DNA of 64,000 bases, from NCBI GenBank assembly GCA_032622095.1, contig CP136067.1:94664707-94728706 (forward strand), written 5' to 3'. The position numbers were made by a program, and so were the translations under genes. The notes under the pieces are model-generated. The model made no database searches. It was not told where the DNA came from and worked only from the letters and a program-made list of their open reading frames with translations. Source of the stretch: Siphonodentalium dalli (taxonomy: Eukaryota > Mollusca > Scaphopoda > Gadilida > Siphonodentaliidae). Of the stretch, positions 42,801 through 57,800 are shown in pieces. Each line of letters begins with the position of its first letter. The stretch's first letter is position 1.

Positions 42801-45800
42801 GTTCCCCCTCCCCAATTTTCCAAGAATATCTGATGTTAATATAGGTAATTGTTTTTGATGGCCTAATGCTCAATTATTAATGTTAATTCAGGTGCTGATG
42901 GGACTTTTGATATCCTCAAATACGCCGACCCAGAACTTGAGTTTGAGCTGACTAATGATGGCAAAAGCATTCTCGAGGAACATATCGAATATGAAAGTGG
43001 CAAGACAAAAGAAGACGGCAGTGAGAGTACTAGTCAAGGGAAACCGGAGAGCGAAGTGGAAATAAAAAAAGAAGCTACGACTCCAAAATCAGAAACCGGA
43101 CCGAAATCGGCTGAATCGGCAGCTGGAAGTAGCGATAGTGATGGGAAAACAAAACAACCATCAGACTATCAATCACAATTCTTAGAATTCAGTCAGAAAA
43201 AGGAACCAGGGACCGACGTAAAGGATTGCGCTGTCAAAAAAGAAGGTAAAGTTGTCTTTTCCATTGTTCTTTAAGTGAAGTGATACTTTCCGCTGCGGTG
43301 TTGAAACAAACAAATTTGCTCAATGCATGTTATTTTCCTGGAAATAAGCCTGAGAATATTGTGCCGGACATTTGCAGAATGAGGTCCCCAGAGGGTGAAT
43401 TTAGTGATGCTACCCTGCACAGTTGGCTACCATCACTAAATTCACTCTATGGGGACCTCATTCTGCTTTCTGCCTCATATGTTATAAGAGACGTAGCCTT
43501 TTAAGATCCCATTTGAAAGAGATTTTTATGTCCTTTATGTTGATGCTTTGGTCAAACTCTATTTTTCATTAAGATCTCCCGGACAATCCAAAGAACTTTG
43601 ATATTTGCAGAATGAGGCCCACAGAGGGTGAATTTAGTGATGCTACTAAATTCACCCTCTGGGGACCTCATTCTGCTTAGGCCTCATCTTCTCTGGAAAG
43701 TTTCTTTATAATCAAATTTCTATAGAAACTTTTTCACATAGATTCTATTTCTGTTTTAGTTTAGTTTCTCTATATCCCCAAATTGGCAGACAACACATTG
43801 CAAAATCGGGGTTCCCAATGGGTGTAATTCACAATATTCACCATTTGGGAACTTCAATCTGAGTCTATGTCTCCCATAGCAGATGAGTCCATGCAGAATG
43901 AGGTCCCCAGAGGGTAAAAATGGTGATGCTAGCCCACTGGGGATAGCATCACTAAATTCACGCTCTGGGGACCTCATTCTGCAAATGACAGGCACACTAA
44001 ACTCAGGCGTGTTAGTAACATGTGTAAAATTAATCCTTTCTTTACTAAATACTCATTGATGAGTAGTTCTCTTAGGAAAGTGTTCAGATAATAAGTTCAA
44101 CAAGCAGTTATTGGCAGATTGTTGAACTTATTATCTGAACATTTTCCAAGGCCTTTATTTCCTTAACATCCTCCAGATGAATAATAGACTATTCCAATGT
44201 TAACTTTTAAAAGTGATGGGGAGAATCCATTCTTTAAAAAAATGGTAAATTATTGTTTACATTAAAGGTGCTGCATGTTCTGAAGTTACTTCCGAGTCAG
44301 GTATTGTGGACAAGACACGAATGGTTATACAGAATCAGTCTTCACCTACGATCAGGGCGACGTGTTCCCCATCTGTCGGACAGAAATCTCCCATCAAGCA
44401 GCCGCCGCAGGTCATGTCTCCACGGAGCTCCCATACGTCTCCCATGACTCCCGGACTGCAGTCGCCATTCAACCCAATACCTGGTGTTCACAGTCCGCTA
44501 AGCATGCCACACACACCAAGGTCGCCGTTCAAATCAATGTCATCACCAGGTGTAATTTCAGCTCCGACGTCGCCTTTTGGTGGACCAGGCATCCGGACTC
44601 CGGGATCCTCTGGAGTTCACTCCCCCTTTGCGCATTCTCCTGGGGGTAAACCAATGATGGGCGGGCATTCGCCATTAGGTGAGTAGCATTTGTGAGTAGC
44701 AGTCTGGACTATTGGACAGTTTGCTGTTTGGCTGTAAACAGTCTATCAGGGTCATGAAGTACTCCATATTTCAACCATTGTTTCATAAGTTTAATTGACA
44801 TATTACATCTCTCCTATTTTCGTTCTATAGTGACCACTGATCAGTTTCAATTTTGTAGACTCATTTCGCCCTAGAAAATGGCCACTTCGCCTTATTTTTG
44901 TGGTAGAACAAAAATCTGGTCTAGGCTGGTCCCTGTTCTGGGGACCTCATTCTGCTTAGCCTTAGGCCTCAACGGCTATGAGAGACCTAGGATCAGATTA
45001 AAGTTCCCCAGTTGAAGTTGGTGATGTTTTCCCATTGGGCACCTCCTTGATGCATTTTATCTTCTGCAAATTAGGGGATATAGAATCAAAACTGGACTGA
45101 AGGGTAAAAATAACTAAAAACAATGTTAATTTGAGACTATAGATATTTCCCAGAAGATGAGGTCTAAGTGGAATGAGGTCCCCAGAGGGTGAATTTGGTT
45201 ATGCTAGGTCGCGGTGTAGGATAGCGTCCCTAAATTCATCCTCTGTGGACCCTCATTCTGCAAATGTCAGACACACTAAATCCTGACTTGATAATAGGGT
45301 AGCAAATACCATTATTTTGGTATCCAACTACTAGTCAGCCACCCACTTATCAATAATGGTTAAATCCCTACGATTATGCATTTTATGTTTGGCAAGGGGG
45401 GTATAGAAACAGAAAGGAAAAAGTAACTGAAAACAATGTTAATTTGAGACTTTAGATACCTCCCAGAAGATGAGGCAAGCATATAATAAATTATTATATT
45501 ATATTATTAGGTGGATTTTCAAACAAGCCAATCCCGTCGACGCCACCTGGAGATCTGACTCCGACAGTCAGGACGCAGTCCACAAGTGAGATCGATATAC
45601 TTCTAGCTACGGAAATTGTTGCAAATGATCAGAGAACATCGACGTCTGTTTCATCGCCAGTAGGTTCACAACCAGTTCCACAAGATCTGATTGAGCTACG
45701 GCATGATCCATCAGTGGCTGCCAGCATGTCGCCGCTTCACAGTCCAAGAATTCCACCGCAACCCGACGCACAGATGTCACCCGGTTTGCGAATGATGAGA

Positions 45801-48800
45801 CCTGCAGGTCCATTTGCAAACTTTCTACCTCAAAGTCCTCGGCCATTTGTTCCAAACATCCCTGGGCAGCAAGGAATGCGACCACCGTTCATGACTCAGT
45901 CATCACCAGGTCCTGTTATTAATGTCCCGGCAGATTTACCTGGTGGAATGCGACATCCTCTCCTTCATGAGCAACCTCTACTTATTCAGGACTTACTTGA
46001 TAAGGTATTTATTGTCATTTAAATAAAAAATTATTTCACCAGCGCCATATCTAATATTTGTTTAATTGTCAGCAAGTTTGAATTTAGTGTGTCTGACATT
46101 TGCAGAATGAGGTATTCTGAGGGAGAATTTAGTGACGTTATCCCGCACAGCAGGCTAGCATCACCAAATTCACCCTATAGGAACCTCATTCTGCTTTGGC
46201 CTCAATTACTATGGGAAACCAATGATAAGATTGAAGTTCCCCAATTGAAGTTGGTGATGTTCACTCATTGGTCACCTCGATTATACATTTTGCCTTCTGT
46301 AAATTAGGGAATATAGAAAGTGAACAGAAGGGAAAAAGTAATAAAAACAATGTTAATTTGAATTTGGTGATGTTAGCCCACCGTGTGAGATAGCATCACT
46401 AAATTTACCCTCTGGGAACCTCATTCTGCAAATGTCAGACAGACTAATTCCAGGCTTATTTATCAGTACTCACTAAAGCACAAGCTCAGTATATTCTATA
46501 CAACGTAACGCCATATAAGGCCACTAAAATAAAATACCTTTGCTATGCGGGGTAGCATCACTAAATTCACCCTCTGGGGACCTCATTCTGCAAATGACAG
46601 ACATTCTATTTCAAGGCTTGTCTCAGATTAAGCCCAAGACTTTATTCACACAGAATGCATCAAAATTCAAAACTAAGATAGAGTTATTCCACTTCCATAA
46701 TAATAATAATAATAATAGACTGGCAATACAGTCCAGATAAAAATTAAGCAGAGAACACACGTCGGTACCTTGACAAAAACAACATGTTCACAGTTTATTC
46801 AACCGGAAACTGGGGGAAAAACCTGACTGTTTCCCATTGGGACTGGGTCCATATTTGTGCCATATTTCCCTTTATAAAAATTTTCTTGATGTAAATGGTA
46901 TTGCCATAATGGACTTAGCCCTTTCATGACGGGAGCTGTGATGGTGCAGCATTAAAGATTCTGTGCCAGTGCATTCGCCTTATAGTTGCGAGTCTCCTGT
47001 AGGGAGTCTCCATATATAAGAGAATGTACTGGCATGCAAGATCAAGGTAAATTTTGTTAGGCCAATGTATTCTCTTATATATGCGAGGCTCCCCATGGGA
47101 GTCTCCATATATATGAGAATACATTGGCACAGGGTTTTTGCAAAAATTCAGAAAGCTCCAGTCATGGAAGGGTTAACAGGGAAGTTTAGATTACAGTAAT
47201 GCCTAAAGTAATTGACCACTTAACCACAGCAGAATTATGGGAAATTTTTCAGGATTTAGTCAGCCATATTTCCGACTAAATCCTGAAAAGTTACCCATAA
47301 TTCTGCTGTGGTTAAGATGTCAATTAATTAGAGCATTACTGTAGGTACTTCTGAGCTTGTGCTTTTGAGTCTGAATGATTGCGTGTCCACAAGTTTTTCT
47401 GCCTGTGGAATCGACCAAACAGTTTTCAAATGTCTATTAACCCTTTCTATATACTAAATGGACTCTCCCATTCAGTTATAAAAGTATTCACTGGAATGGT
47501 CTATTTTTCATCTGGAAATGATTTTCATGAAAAATGAGAAGATGACGAATAATAAAGTTCACAGATAATCTGTTCAACAAATGACTTATGGTGTTGAACT
47601 TGTTATATGAACATTTCCTTTGGGAACTACTCCATGGTTCCCACTCTTTTGAGAAGTACTTGAATATCAGACCCTTCCTTGAAAAGTGCTTAAATTCATT
47701 TTCTTCCTTGGATAGCGCTTGATTTTCACCCATCACCCTGAAAACTGCTTGAATTTAGTCAAATTGAGTATTTTTGAACAAGCTATTCTATCAAATCCCT
47801 CTAAAAAAAATTATGTGATCATTTTCTTTGAGCCATATTTTGCACTGTTTCTTTCAGTATTATAAGAAAACAAAAAATTTCATATGAAAAGAATGTCTGC
47901 GTGCCGTTTTAGGATAGCATCAAAATATGATGGTCTACTACAATTGTCCTTGAATTTTATCAATGCAGTCCATGAAAAGTGCCTGAATAGTTCTTAAATT
48001 TGGATAGGAGAAAAGAGTGGGAACCCAGTACTCGTCAATGAGTATTTAGTACAGAAAGGCTTAATCACATTTAAAACTGGACAATCTGAATCACCAGAAT
48101 ATCTGATTTGAGGACCTCCTACTTCTGTTTAACAACGCAACAATTTTATTTCAATCAATGTGTAAGTCACTTATCTCAAAATACTCCTTTCTATGAAATA
48201 GTAGAAAGGCATCCAAAACTTGAATCAGGACTGAAAATATGGTGGCAGACATTTGCAGAATGAGGTCCCCAGAGGGTGAATTTAGTGGTGCTACCCCAAA
48301 CAGGGGGCTAGCATCACTAAATTCACCTTCTGGGGACCTCATTCTACTGCCTCAACTTCTCTGCAAAGTATCTTTATTATCAAATTAACAAGTTTTTTAG
48401 TTTCTTTGGAAACATCTTTTTTAGTTTATTTCCTCTACATGTATATCCCCAAATTGGCACACGACACAGGTGGCCAATGGTTGCACATCACAATTTTTAC
48501 CATCTGGGAACTTAAATCTGAGTTTAGGTCTCCCATAGCAGATCAGTCTATGCAGAATGAGGTCCCCAGAGGATGAAATTGGTGACACTAATGGCACTAA
48601 ATTCACCCTCTGGGGACCTCATTCTGCAAATGTCTGGCACCATATATTCAGACCAGCCCCGAGAGCTTTCCGATGAATGGCATCAAGCCATATTTCCGAC
48701 TAAATCCTGAAAAGTTACCCATAATTCTGCTGTGGTTAAGAGGTCTATTAATTAGAGCATTACTGTAGTCGTAATGAAAATAAACTGCTAGATGAAGTCA

Positions 48801-51800
48801 CTGATTTGAAGTGAACTCTCCATGTACATTACAACTTTTAGTGTTTAGTCCTCGTCCATTGAAAATATAAAAACAGGTGATTTCAAATCAGATTTTCCAG
48901 CCATAAATATACTGTCGCACTTGCCATTAACTGCACCAACATTTGGTTATTTATTAACATTCTTTTTTTTTCATCAAAAGCAACAACAGTTATTGTTTCC
49001 CTGTCCTCAGTATCCAGATAATGAAAAATGTGGATATACAGGCCTTGAAATAGGGTGTCTTGTCATTTGCAGAATGAGGTCCCCAGAGGGTGAATTTAGT
49101 GATGCTACCCCCGCATAGTGGGCTAGCATCACCAAATTCACCCTCTGTGGTCCTCATTCTGCTTACAGTACTCCTTTAAAATTACAGGTCAGACATGGTC
49201 ATTGACATGATAAAATATTTTTTTAAATCAGATTATTTCTCATTATGTGTCTGAACCTAATAAAGATGGTATTCGATCAGTCTCAGAAATACTGAAACTA
49301 AAGCTAATGATTTTCACGAAGTCTAATGATTAAATGTGAATTAATTAGAGAACAAGAGTCTTCGACATATTTGATAATGTGACAGTATTTTGTATTTGTT
49401 TTAGTTAAGTTTAATCCACCGTCCATTCTTTTACATATAATTTGTGTGAAGTTTGGTCCATTGATGCATCAGAAATTTGATGAAAATTATTTCCATTTTA
49501 TCATACTATAAATAGTCCCTAAATGTTGGATGTTCTCTGAGAATAATGAAAAATCTTTTCATACCATAGATATGATATGTTAAATTTTGAGAATTATCCA
49601 AATTTTCTGGAACTATAAATAGTTCCTTAAGGATAATGCCATTTTTCACACCATAAACATGATACCCTGTATGTCGAATTTTGAGAATTATCCAAATCTT
49701 CTGAAGTTCTCGCACTTTAACTAGTTAAGAAATTTGTTCATACCATAAATATGATACCCGGTATGTCAAATTTGGAGAATTATGCAAATTTATATAGTCC
49801 CTTCAGACTATTCAATAATGAAATTTGTTCATACCATAGACATGATATGTCAACTTTTGAGAATTATGCAAATTTTCTCGTACTGTAGATAATACCAGAT
49901 AACGAGGATGAGGTAAGATCGTATGGAGTTATGTAGTCGACAGTAAAACGTCCTTAACATCTTCATTGTAGCTGTGTGAACAACCCTACTTATTCAATGC
50001 AATCTGTTAGAATTTATTACGGCTTTTCCTGTTTGTGTAGACATCATCATTGTTAAGTAGATATAGGCAGAACTCAACATGTATAGGAATTGGGGAAGCT
50101 TTTCCTGTTTGTGTAGACGTCTCATCATTGTTAAGTAGAAATAGGATTCTTATACTGTCGAATCGTGTATTTATTCTGTATTTTGCGAAAACCCTGTACC
50201 AATGCATTCTCTGATATATGCGAGTCTCCCATAGGGAGCCTCGCATATATATGAGAATGCACTGGCTTACAAGGTCAAGATAAATATTGTTAGGCCAATG
50301 TATTCCCTTATATGCGAGGCAACCGTATGGGAGACTCACATATATAAGAGAATGCATTGGCACATGGTTTTCGCAAAATTTCAGGAAGCTCCAGTCATCA
50401 AACTGTTAATATTTAGAACATGAAAAACATCAATATAATTCTTGTTTTTTCTCTATTCATTTGCAGTTTATTTTCTTGTTTGAAGGCCTTCCATTACTTG
50501 GAGGAATTGCTCCTCATCATCACATACTTATATTTCATTAAAGATGGATTATCTCTTCATATAACAATTTTGAAATACTTTCTTAGGTATAAAATAATAA
50601 ATATGAATTGAAGACCCATGTCTGGAAACTCTTCTATAAATTAATATTGATTTTATTTCGAAAATTTTATTATAAAATGAGATGATAAAGTGTGACCTTT
50701 ATTGTTCTATTTTTAGAACAGTCCATTTAGGCGATACCATATAGTGATAGAGATCATTAGGGTGTTCCCATAGCAATGCTCCGAACGTCAAATGTCCCAG
50801 ATTGGTTGTTTGTATTGTTGTGTTACATAGTTATATGCGGTAATGAGTCTAACATTTATTTGTGACAAAATTACACAATAAAATTTCTGGTCTCTTTTAA
50901 CAGTAACCACTATTTTTCTTTAGCTAAACAACCATATGTTTGTAGACTGGAAAATATTCGAAATATAACCAATTTTAATTGATAGAAGAATTTCTGGACA
51001 GGGAACTTCGATTCATATCTAATATTTCATACCTGGGTAACTATATAACACATGTCTACAAAGAGGTAGACCATCTTTAAGACGTGCACTCATAATAAGC
51101 AAAATTTTAGTTTTACTTCAGAAAAATAATAAAAGTTGACGTAACTTTTACGCTACTTTATTTTTAGGGCAATTGCATGCTTTTATGTCACTTTTTATGT
51201 TCCCTATTTTGAGTGACTTGCATGCCATATCATATGCTTTAAAGATTACAGCAATTATATACATGGTATTCACACAACTTACGTTCAGTTTTTTCATTGG
51301 TGCTTAACTTCTTATTTTTATGATTATTAACAATTATTTTGGCATTAAAGGGGGACTGTACACTAAATCCGGCCATTTATGCGACCATTTCCTATTATAT
51401 TCAACAGAATATATGCAACAAATGAATGAATTGAGCCATCAATGAGTGCAAAATACACTCATGATCTATGAACGTTGTAAACAACACAGTAATTATTTAA
51501 CATTATGAAAATGAGTTTATGGCTTGAGTCATTAACTCATTTTAATTATAATTACCATGTTGTTTACATAGAGCACATGAGTGTATTTTGTACTCATACA
51601 TGGCTCAAATTCATTCATTTATTGCATATATTCTATTGAGTATTATAGGAGGTGGTCCCATAAATGGCCGGATTTAGTGTACAGTCCCACTTTAAGTTTT
51701 ATATTTTGGGCCGGTTCATATGATGCAAGAGACACATGCTGCACGTTCCTGTAAGACAACATCAATTAACCATTTCTGTACTAAATGGATTCTCCCAGTC

Positions 51801-54800
51801 AGTTACAAAGTGTACATTGGAGTGGTCTATTATTAATTTGGAGGGATGTTTAGGTAATAAAAGCAAACGACGGATAAATAAAAGTGCAGAAGGTGCCCTA
51901 TTTATTGAGGGGAAATGTTTTGATAATAACTGAACTGATAATAATATCTGAACATTTTCTGTGGGATAACAACTGAGAACTCATTAACGATGCTTTAGTA
52001 TCGAGAGGGATAATATCCTGGTTTACGAACACATCCCACACTTTTTTTTTCAATGTTGAAATTTTTTTTACTTTTTAGTCATTGCTTCGGAACCAAGCCT
52101 GAGTTTAGTGTGCCTGTCATTTACAGAATGAGGTCCCCAGAGTGAATGTAGTGATGCTAGAAAATGTTCAGATATTATTATCAGTTCAGTTATTATCAAA
52201 ACATTTCCCTCAATAAATAGGGCACCTTCTGCATTTTTATTTAACTGCTTTTAGTGGGTCCTGTGTCTTGACATTACCTGTGAACTGAGCCGTTGGACAG
52301 TTCTGTCTCGTTGTTTTGTTCCGTTAGCCATTGGACAGATCTGTCTCGTTGATACTATCAGAGCAATGATATAAAATTTTGCTTGACATTAATTTTAGTC
52401 ATCTTTAGCAGAACATGTGAGTAGAGCTGTGAGAACCCTTGTCCCTGAACGTAACCCTCATGGCTGGTCCATGTTTCCTCTGTCTCTGTTTACTCACGGG
52501 AAGACTGAGATGTTTTTGTTTCTCATCTTAACACAATTTATTCCCAGTTATTTTTAAACTTATGCCCGGTTCGATGTGTTTTCATCTTATTTATCGTTGG
52601 AGAACTTCTAAAATGTTGTATTCCCCAAAAATGAAATACACATGTATTATAGGAGGAAATAAAAACACTATACAACAAAAATTCATATCTCAGTGGTGTC
52701 AGTGGATAAGCCTGATGACGTTGATGACTAACTTGTAGGTGAAAATCGCGGTTATATGACATCTTTCCTTATTGATGACGTTTATTGAAAAATTCAAAAT
52801 TTGATATCTGTAAAATTGCCAAAAAAATTAGCTTTTGTACCCCCAAAAAAAAAAAAACACAAAATTGGCTTAATAATATAGTATTCATTTTAGAAGCCCG
52901 CCGACAAATAAATAGGCTGAATATAGCATTTTAGAAGCCCGCCGACATGATGCTCTTATAATTTTCAGAGCATGTACAGAATAATGGGGCAGACTGGGAG
53001 ACCATCCTATGAAGAAAACAGCTTAAAACAGGTGTTAATTTATGTGTTATATGTTACTAAAGTTTAACCCCTATTGAAAAGTGGGTGGCTGACTAGCAGT
53101 TGGATACCAAAATAACAGTATTGGCCACCCTATAATCAAGCCTGTATTTAGTGTGTCTGACATTTGCAGAATGAGGGTCCCAGAGGATGAATTTAGTGAT
53201 GCTATCCTGCACCGTGGGCTAGCATAACCAAATTCACCCTCTGGGGACCTCATTCTGCTTAGACCTCATCTTCTGGGAAGTATCTATAGTCTCAAATTAA
53301 CATTGTTTTTAGTTATTTTTGCCCTTCTGTCCAGTTTCGATTCTAAATCTCCTAATTTGCAGAAGGTAAAATGTATAAATGAGGTGCCCAATGGGTGAAC
53401 ATCACCAACTTCAACTAGGGAACTTCAATCTGATCCTAGTTCTTCCACAGCAGTTGAGGCCTAAGCAGAATGAGGTTCCCAGAGGGTGAATTTGGTGATG
53501 CTAACCCGCTGTCATTCTATTTGTTTATATTCCCGACAAAGTGTCATAAATCTTAAAATATGGGGAGAGCAATATAAACCAAATGTTGGTTCCTATCTCT
53601 GAAGACAGAGGAAACATGGTGCGTCACAAACACAGTGTATGTTATGTCCTGGTATGAGTCCCACACAGATAGCAGTGTGTATTGCCAAGTGTCGTCTGCC
53701 CGTGTCTCTGAGGGGCTCCCAATGGGAGAATGGGAGGCATCAATATTACTAAATTACAGACTAATGTACATATAGGTATAATGACACAACTGTGTAAACT
53801 GATTAATGTTATTAAGTTATGTTATTATACCCCATTTTTTTTAAACTTAAAAAAAGTAGGGTATGCTGTTTTGCACCTGTTCGTCCATGGGGGCGTCCTT
53901 GTATTTGCCTGTGCATCTGTACGTCCGTTCCGATGTTTGTTCATGTCATAACCTGAACAGTAGTGCTCTGATCTCAATGTAATTGTATGGATGTTCATAT
54001 TCCATTCTAGAGTTATTCATCTTTGTTTAACAGGAAATGTTGGTTTTTTAGTTCGTCTGTTGTCTTTTCATGTCATAACTTGAACATTATTGCTTAGGTC
54101 TCAAATGGATGTTCACCACTATGAGGATATTCAATGGCGTTTTCAATCGTTTTGTTTAGGTTTTTCATTCTATAGTTATTAATCTTTGATTATTTGAAAA
54201 TGCTTATTTTTGGGTCCATCTGTCTGAGAATATCAGTCATGGGTTATAGGTATGCCCACACTAGGTGTTATGCCACAAGTGGGCATGCACCAGACGACAT
54301 TCCAGCAAGAAACAGAGTTGTACCTCGCGGCATCTCAAATGATTGCAATAACTAGTTTATATGTCACTGTAGTGTTCTATGTTTATATCACACCCAGAGA
54401 CTGTAGACTGCAGAACACAAAATTTTGTGTTGGTACTACCCATTTGGAGCCCCATCGAGAGGTGAGCAGACGACACTCAGCAGTACATTCTCCTATTAAT
54501 TTGAGGCTATCGACAGGATGTACTCACTATGTCATGCTCTGTAATCACTTGAATGCGGTTCCATGCCACATCGGATTGTCGGTAGTCATACATGTACTTC
54601 CCATTCTCAATGTGAGTTTTTTCAAAGCTGTCAAATTTCAAAACAAAATATTTCAGTCATTCTACTATTTCTTCACGTCATCAAGCTCGCCAGATACCAG
54701 TCATAGTGTTATCGATAGCAATGGAGCTTAGTTATTATGAGAAAAGTGTCGCACAAAACACACATGGTAAGAATTTCATTATTTTCTTTTTTGGCGTCAC

Positions 54801-57800
54801 AGCAAGAGTTTTCTCTTAATTTATTGTTGGGTGGCATTAACCCTTATATGACAGTTGCTTCCTGATTTTTTGTGAAAACCCTGTGCCAATGCATTCTCTT
54901 ATATATCTGAGTTGACCATATGTCGCCTCGCATATATAAGAGAATGCATTGGCCTAACAATTTTTTAATTTTTTATAATTGTTAAAAAATGTAAGAAAAA
55001 AAGAAAAAAATTGTTAAAGAATGTAAGAAATAATGATAAAAAAATTGATAAAAAATGTTAAAGAATGTAAGGAAAAATTATAATAATTAATAAAGTATGT
55101 AAGAAAAAAATGATAAAAAATGGTAATTATTGTTAAAGAATGTAAGAAAAAATGATAAGATTGTTAAAGAATATAAGAACAAATGAAAAAAACCTGTTAT
55201 AGAATGTAAGAAAAAAATTATAAAAAATGATTAACACGACGTCTACATTCCATTTACATTGATAACATTATGACTGAATATCTGGTCTACTTGATTAAGT
55301 GGAGAGATACTAGAATTACTTTTAAGTATGATCCATGTTGTGTTGAAAATACACTCCGAGAATGGGATGTATGACTACCGAGAATTGTGATGACCTTGAC
55401 CCGCATTCAAGTGACTACAGATCGTGTATGTGCTACAGCCACAATGCTTTATGATTGGACCTTGTGGTACAGCATGCCAGAATGTTTATATTCTGTTCTA
55501 TTGTAAGTTTAGAGTGTGGATAAATAATTTATTTATTTATCTCTGTACGCTGGCCTGTAAATATGGTGCCAGACATTTGCAGAATGATGTCCATAGAGGG
55601 TGAATTTAGTGACGCTACCATGCACAGCAGGCTAGCATCACTAAATTCACCTCACTCACTTCTCTGGAAAGTATCTTTTTTATCAAATTAATGAGTTTTT
55701 TTAGTTTCTTTAGAACATTTTAACTTTTTTTATTTAGTTTCTCTGTATCCCTAAATTGGCAGATGACATAATTAATAATTGAGGTGACCAATGGGTTCAC
55801 ATTCCATCTTCACCATCTGGGAAAATAAATCTGAGTTTAGATTTCCTAGTCGAAGATGAGGCCCAAGCAGAACAAGGTCCCCCAGAGGGGGATTTTCAAT
55901 TTTTTTTAGCATCACTAAATTCACCCTCTGGGGACCTCATTCTTCAAGTGTCCGCACCATATTTTGAGGCCTGTCTGTACTGTACGTCTATCTGCCTGAA
56001 TGATTCTATTCTTTTTCTAAATCCCCAGATATTAAAACAAAAAAACTTTCCCATTGTGTAGTTTAGTAAAATGTTAGATGAACATTTTGTTCTGTCTGTG
56101 TTTGTGTTCTGTTTTTCTGTTTTCGTTGTGTTTTTTGTTAGTAGCGACGTTCAATGTCCTTGTTTATGTTGTGTTTTATTTTGTTGGTAGTGAGTGACCT
56201 TCAATTTTATTGTTTATTTTATGTTTCGTTGTTAGGGACCTTAATTTTTTCTTTCTTAAAAGATCTTTGGTTGCGATTATACATAGAAATATTCACTGTA
56301 TTTGTGAACAACAAAATTACAGTATGACTTGGATACGAATGTCAAAAGACATGACAAAGTTAAAAAAGGCTGTCCTGTGATTTATATAATATTTTTTATA
56401 CTCAGATAACTATTGGCATATTTCGCTTATCGACAATCATAGTTTTGATTTAATGTTTTATTGCAGATTGTGCACCTTTTGAGGAGCACATAATATATAT
56501 AGTTTATTATTCACTTTGGGCTAGTCTCACCGTCCTCATAGTGGAAAAGCCATACGTTGAAAAGTGATGTGACTTGCTATGCATGATGTCAATTAAGTTG
56601 GATGTTTTTTACACTAGTACTAGGTGTTCATATGAACAGAAAGTTATATTTTCTGTAAGCAAAGATATTTCTGATGGAAATAAAGCAATCATCTTTTGGA
56701 TTGCAATCTTTACCAAGATCATTATAAAAATTAGTTAAATGAAATTATAGTCTGGAAGATATTTGATTCCTTGTATAAAGGCTCATTATTTGCTGCAATC
56801 CTTCACAAAATGTTCATGTGTCGTACATGGTCACAATAAATAAATTTCTAGATCCTTATCCAACTTATTTTTCCAATTACATACTCCGGGCCTAATGTAA
56901 TCTCTGAATCGTCATTTCATATGTCCACGGCCAGGAACCTACGTCACTAATGTAATCTCTAAATCGTCGCTTCATACATTCAGGGCCAAGAACCTATGTC
57001 ACTCTAAGCTGTCGCTTCATACATTCAGGAACCTACATCACTAATGTAATCTCTAAATCGTCGCTTCTTATGTCCAGGGCCAGGAACCTACGTCACTAAT
57101 GTAATCTCTAAACTGCCACTTTATACATTCAGGAACCTACATCACTAATGTAATCTCTAAACCGTTGCTTCATACGTTCATGGCCAAGAACCATGTCACT
57201 CTAAATCGTCGCTTCATACATTCAGGAACCTACTTCACTAATGTAACCTCTAAACCATCGCTTCATATATTCAGGAACCTACTGCACTAATGTATCTCTA
57301 AACTGTCGCTTCATACGTTCAGGAACCTATGTCACTAATGTAATCTCAAAACCATCGCTTCATACATTTAGGAACCTACGTCACTAATGTAATTTCTAAA
57401 TCGTCACTCCAGACATTCAGGAACCTATGTCACTAATGTACAGTAATGCTCTAAGTAATCGACTTCTTAACCATAGCAGAATTATGGGTAAATTTTCAGG
57501 ATTTAGTCGGAAATATGGCTTGTTGCCATTCATCGGAAAGCTCTCGGGGAGAGCTTTCCGATAAATGGCAACAAGCCATATTTCCGACCAAATCCTGAAA
57601 AGTTACCCATAATTCTGCTGTGGTTAAGAAGTCGATTACTTAGAGCATTACTGTAATCTCTAAACTGTCACTTTAGACATTCGGATAGCTGCTATCCAGA
57701 AAGCATGCAGTGGATGAGCTAGATATTTGTTGCAGGAGTTGTTGTTCTTAAGAGCGAAATTGATTATGTGCATTTTACGAACATCTAAATGGTCGATGCG

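Noticed and set aside
45999-46004. LXXLL nuclear-receptor box at LLIQDLL in exon 20
   Set aside because: The leucine spacing is LxxxLL, not LxxLL.
54252-54731. 159-codon + frame with an exon-like start after TTATAG
   Set aside because: It begins in repeat K and continues into sequence related to the GGGGCTCC module. It has no KMT2 resemblance, and exons 20 and 21 already join in phase.
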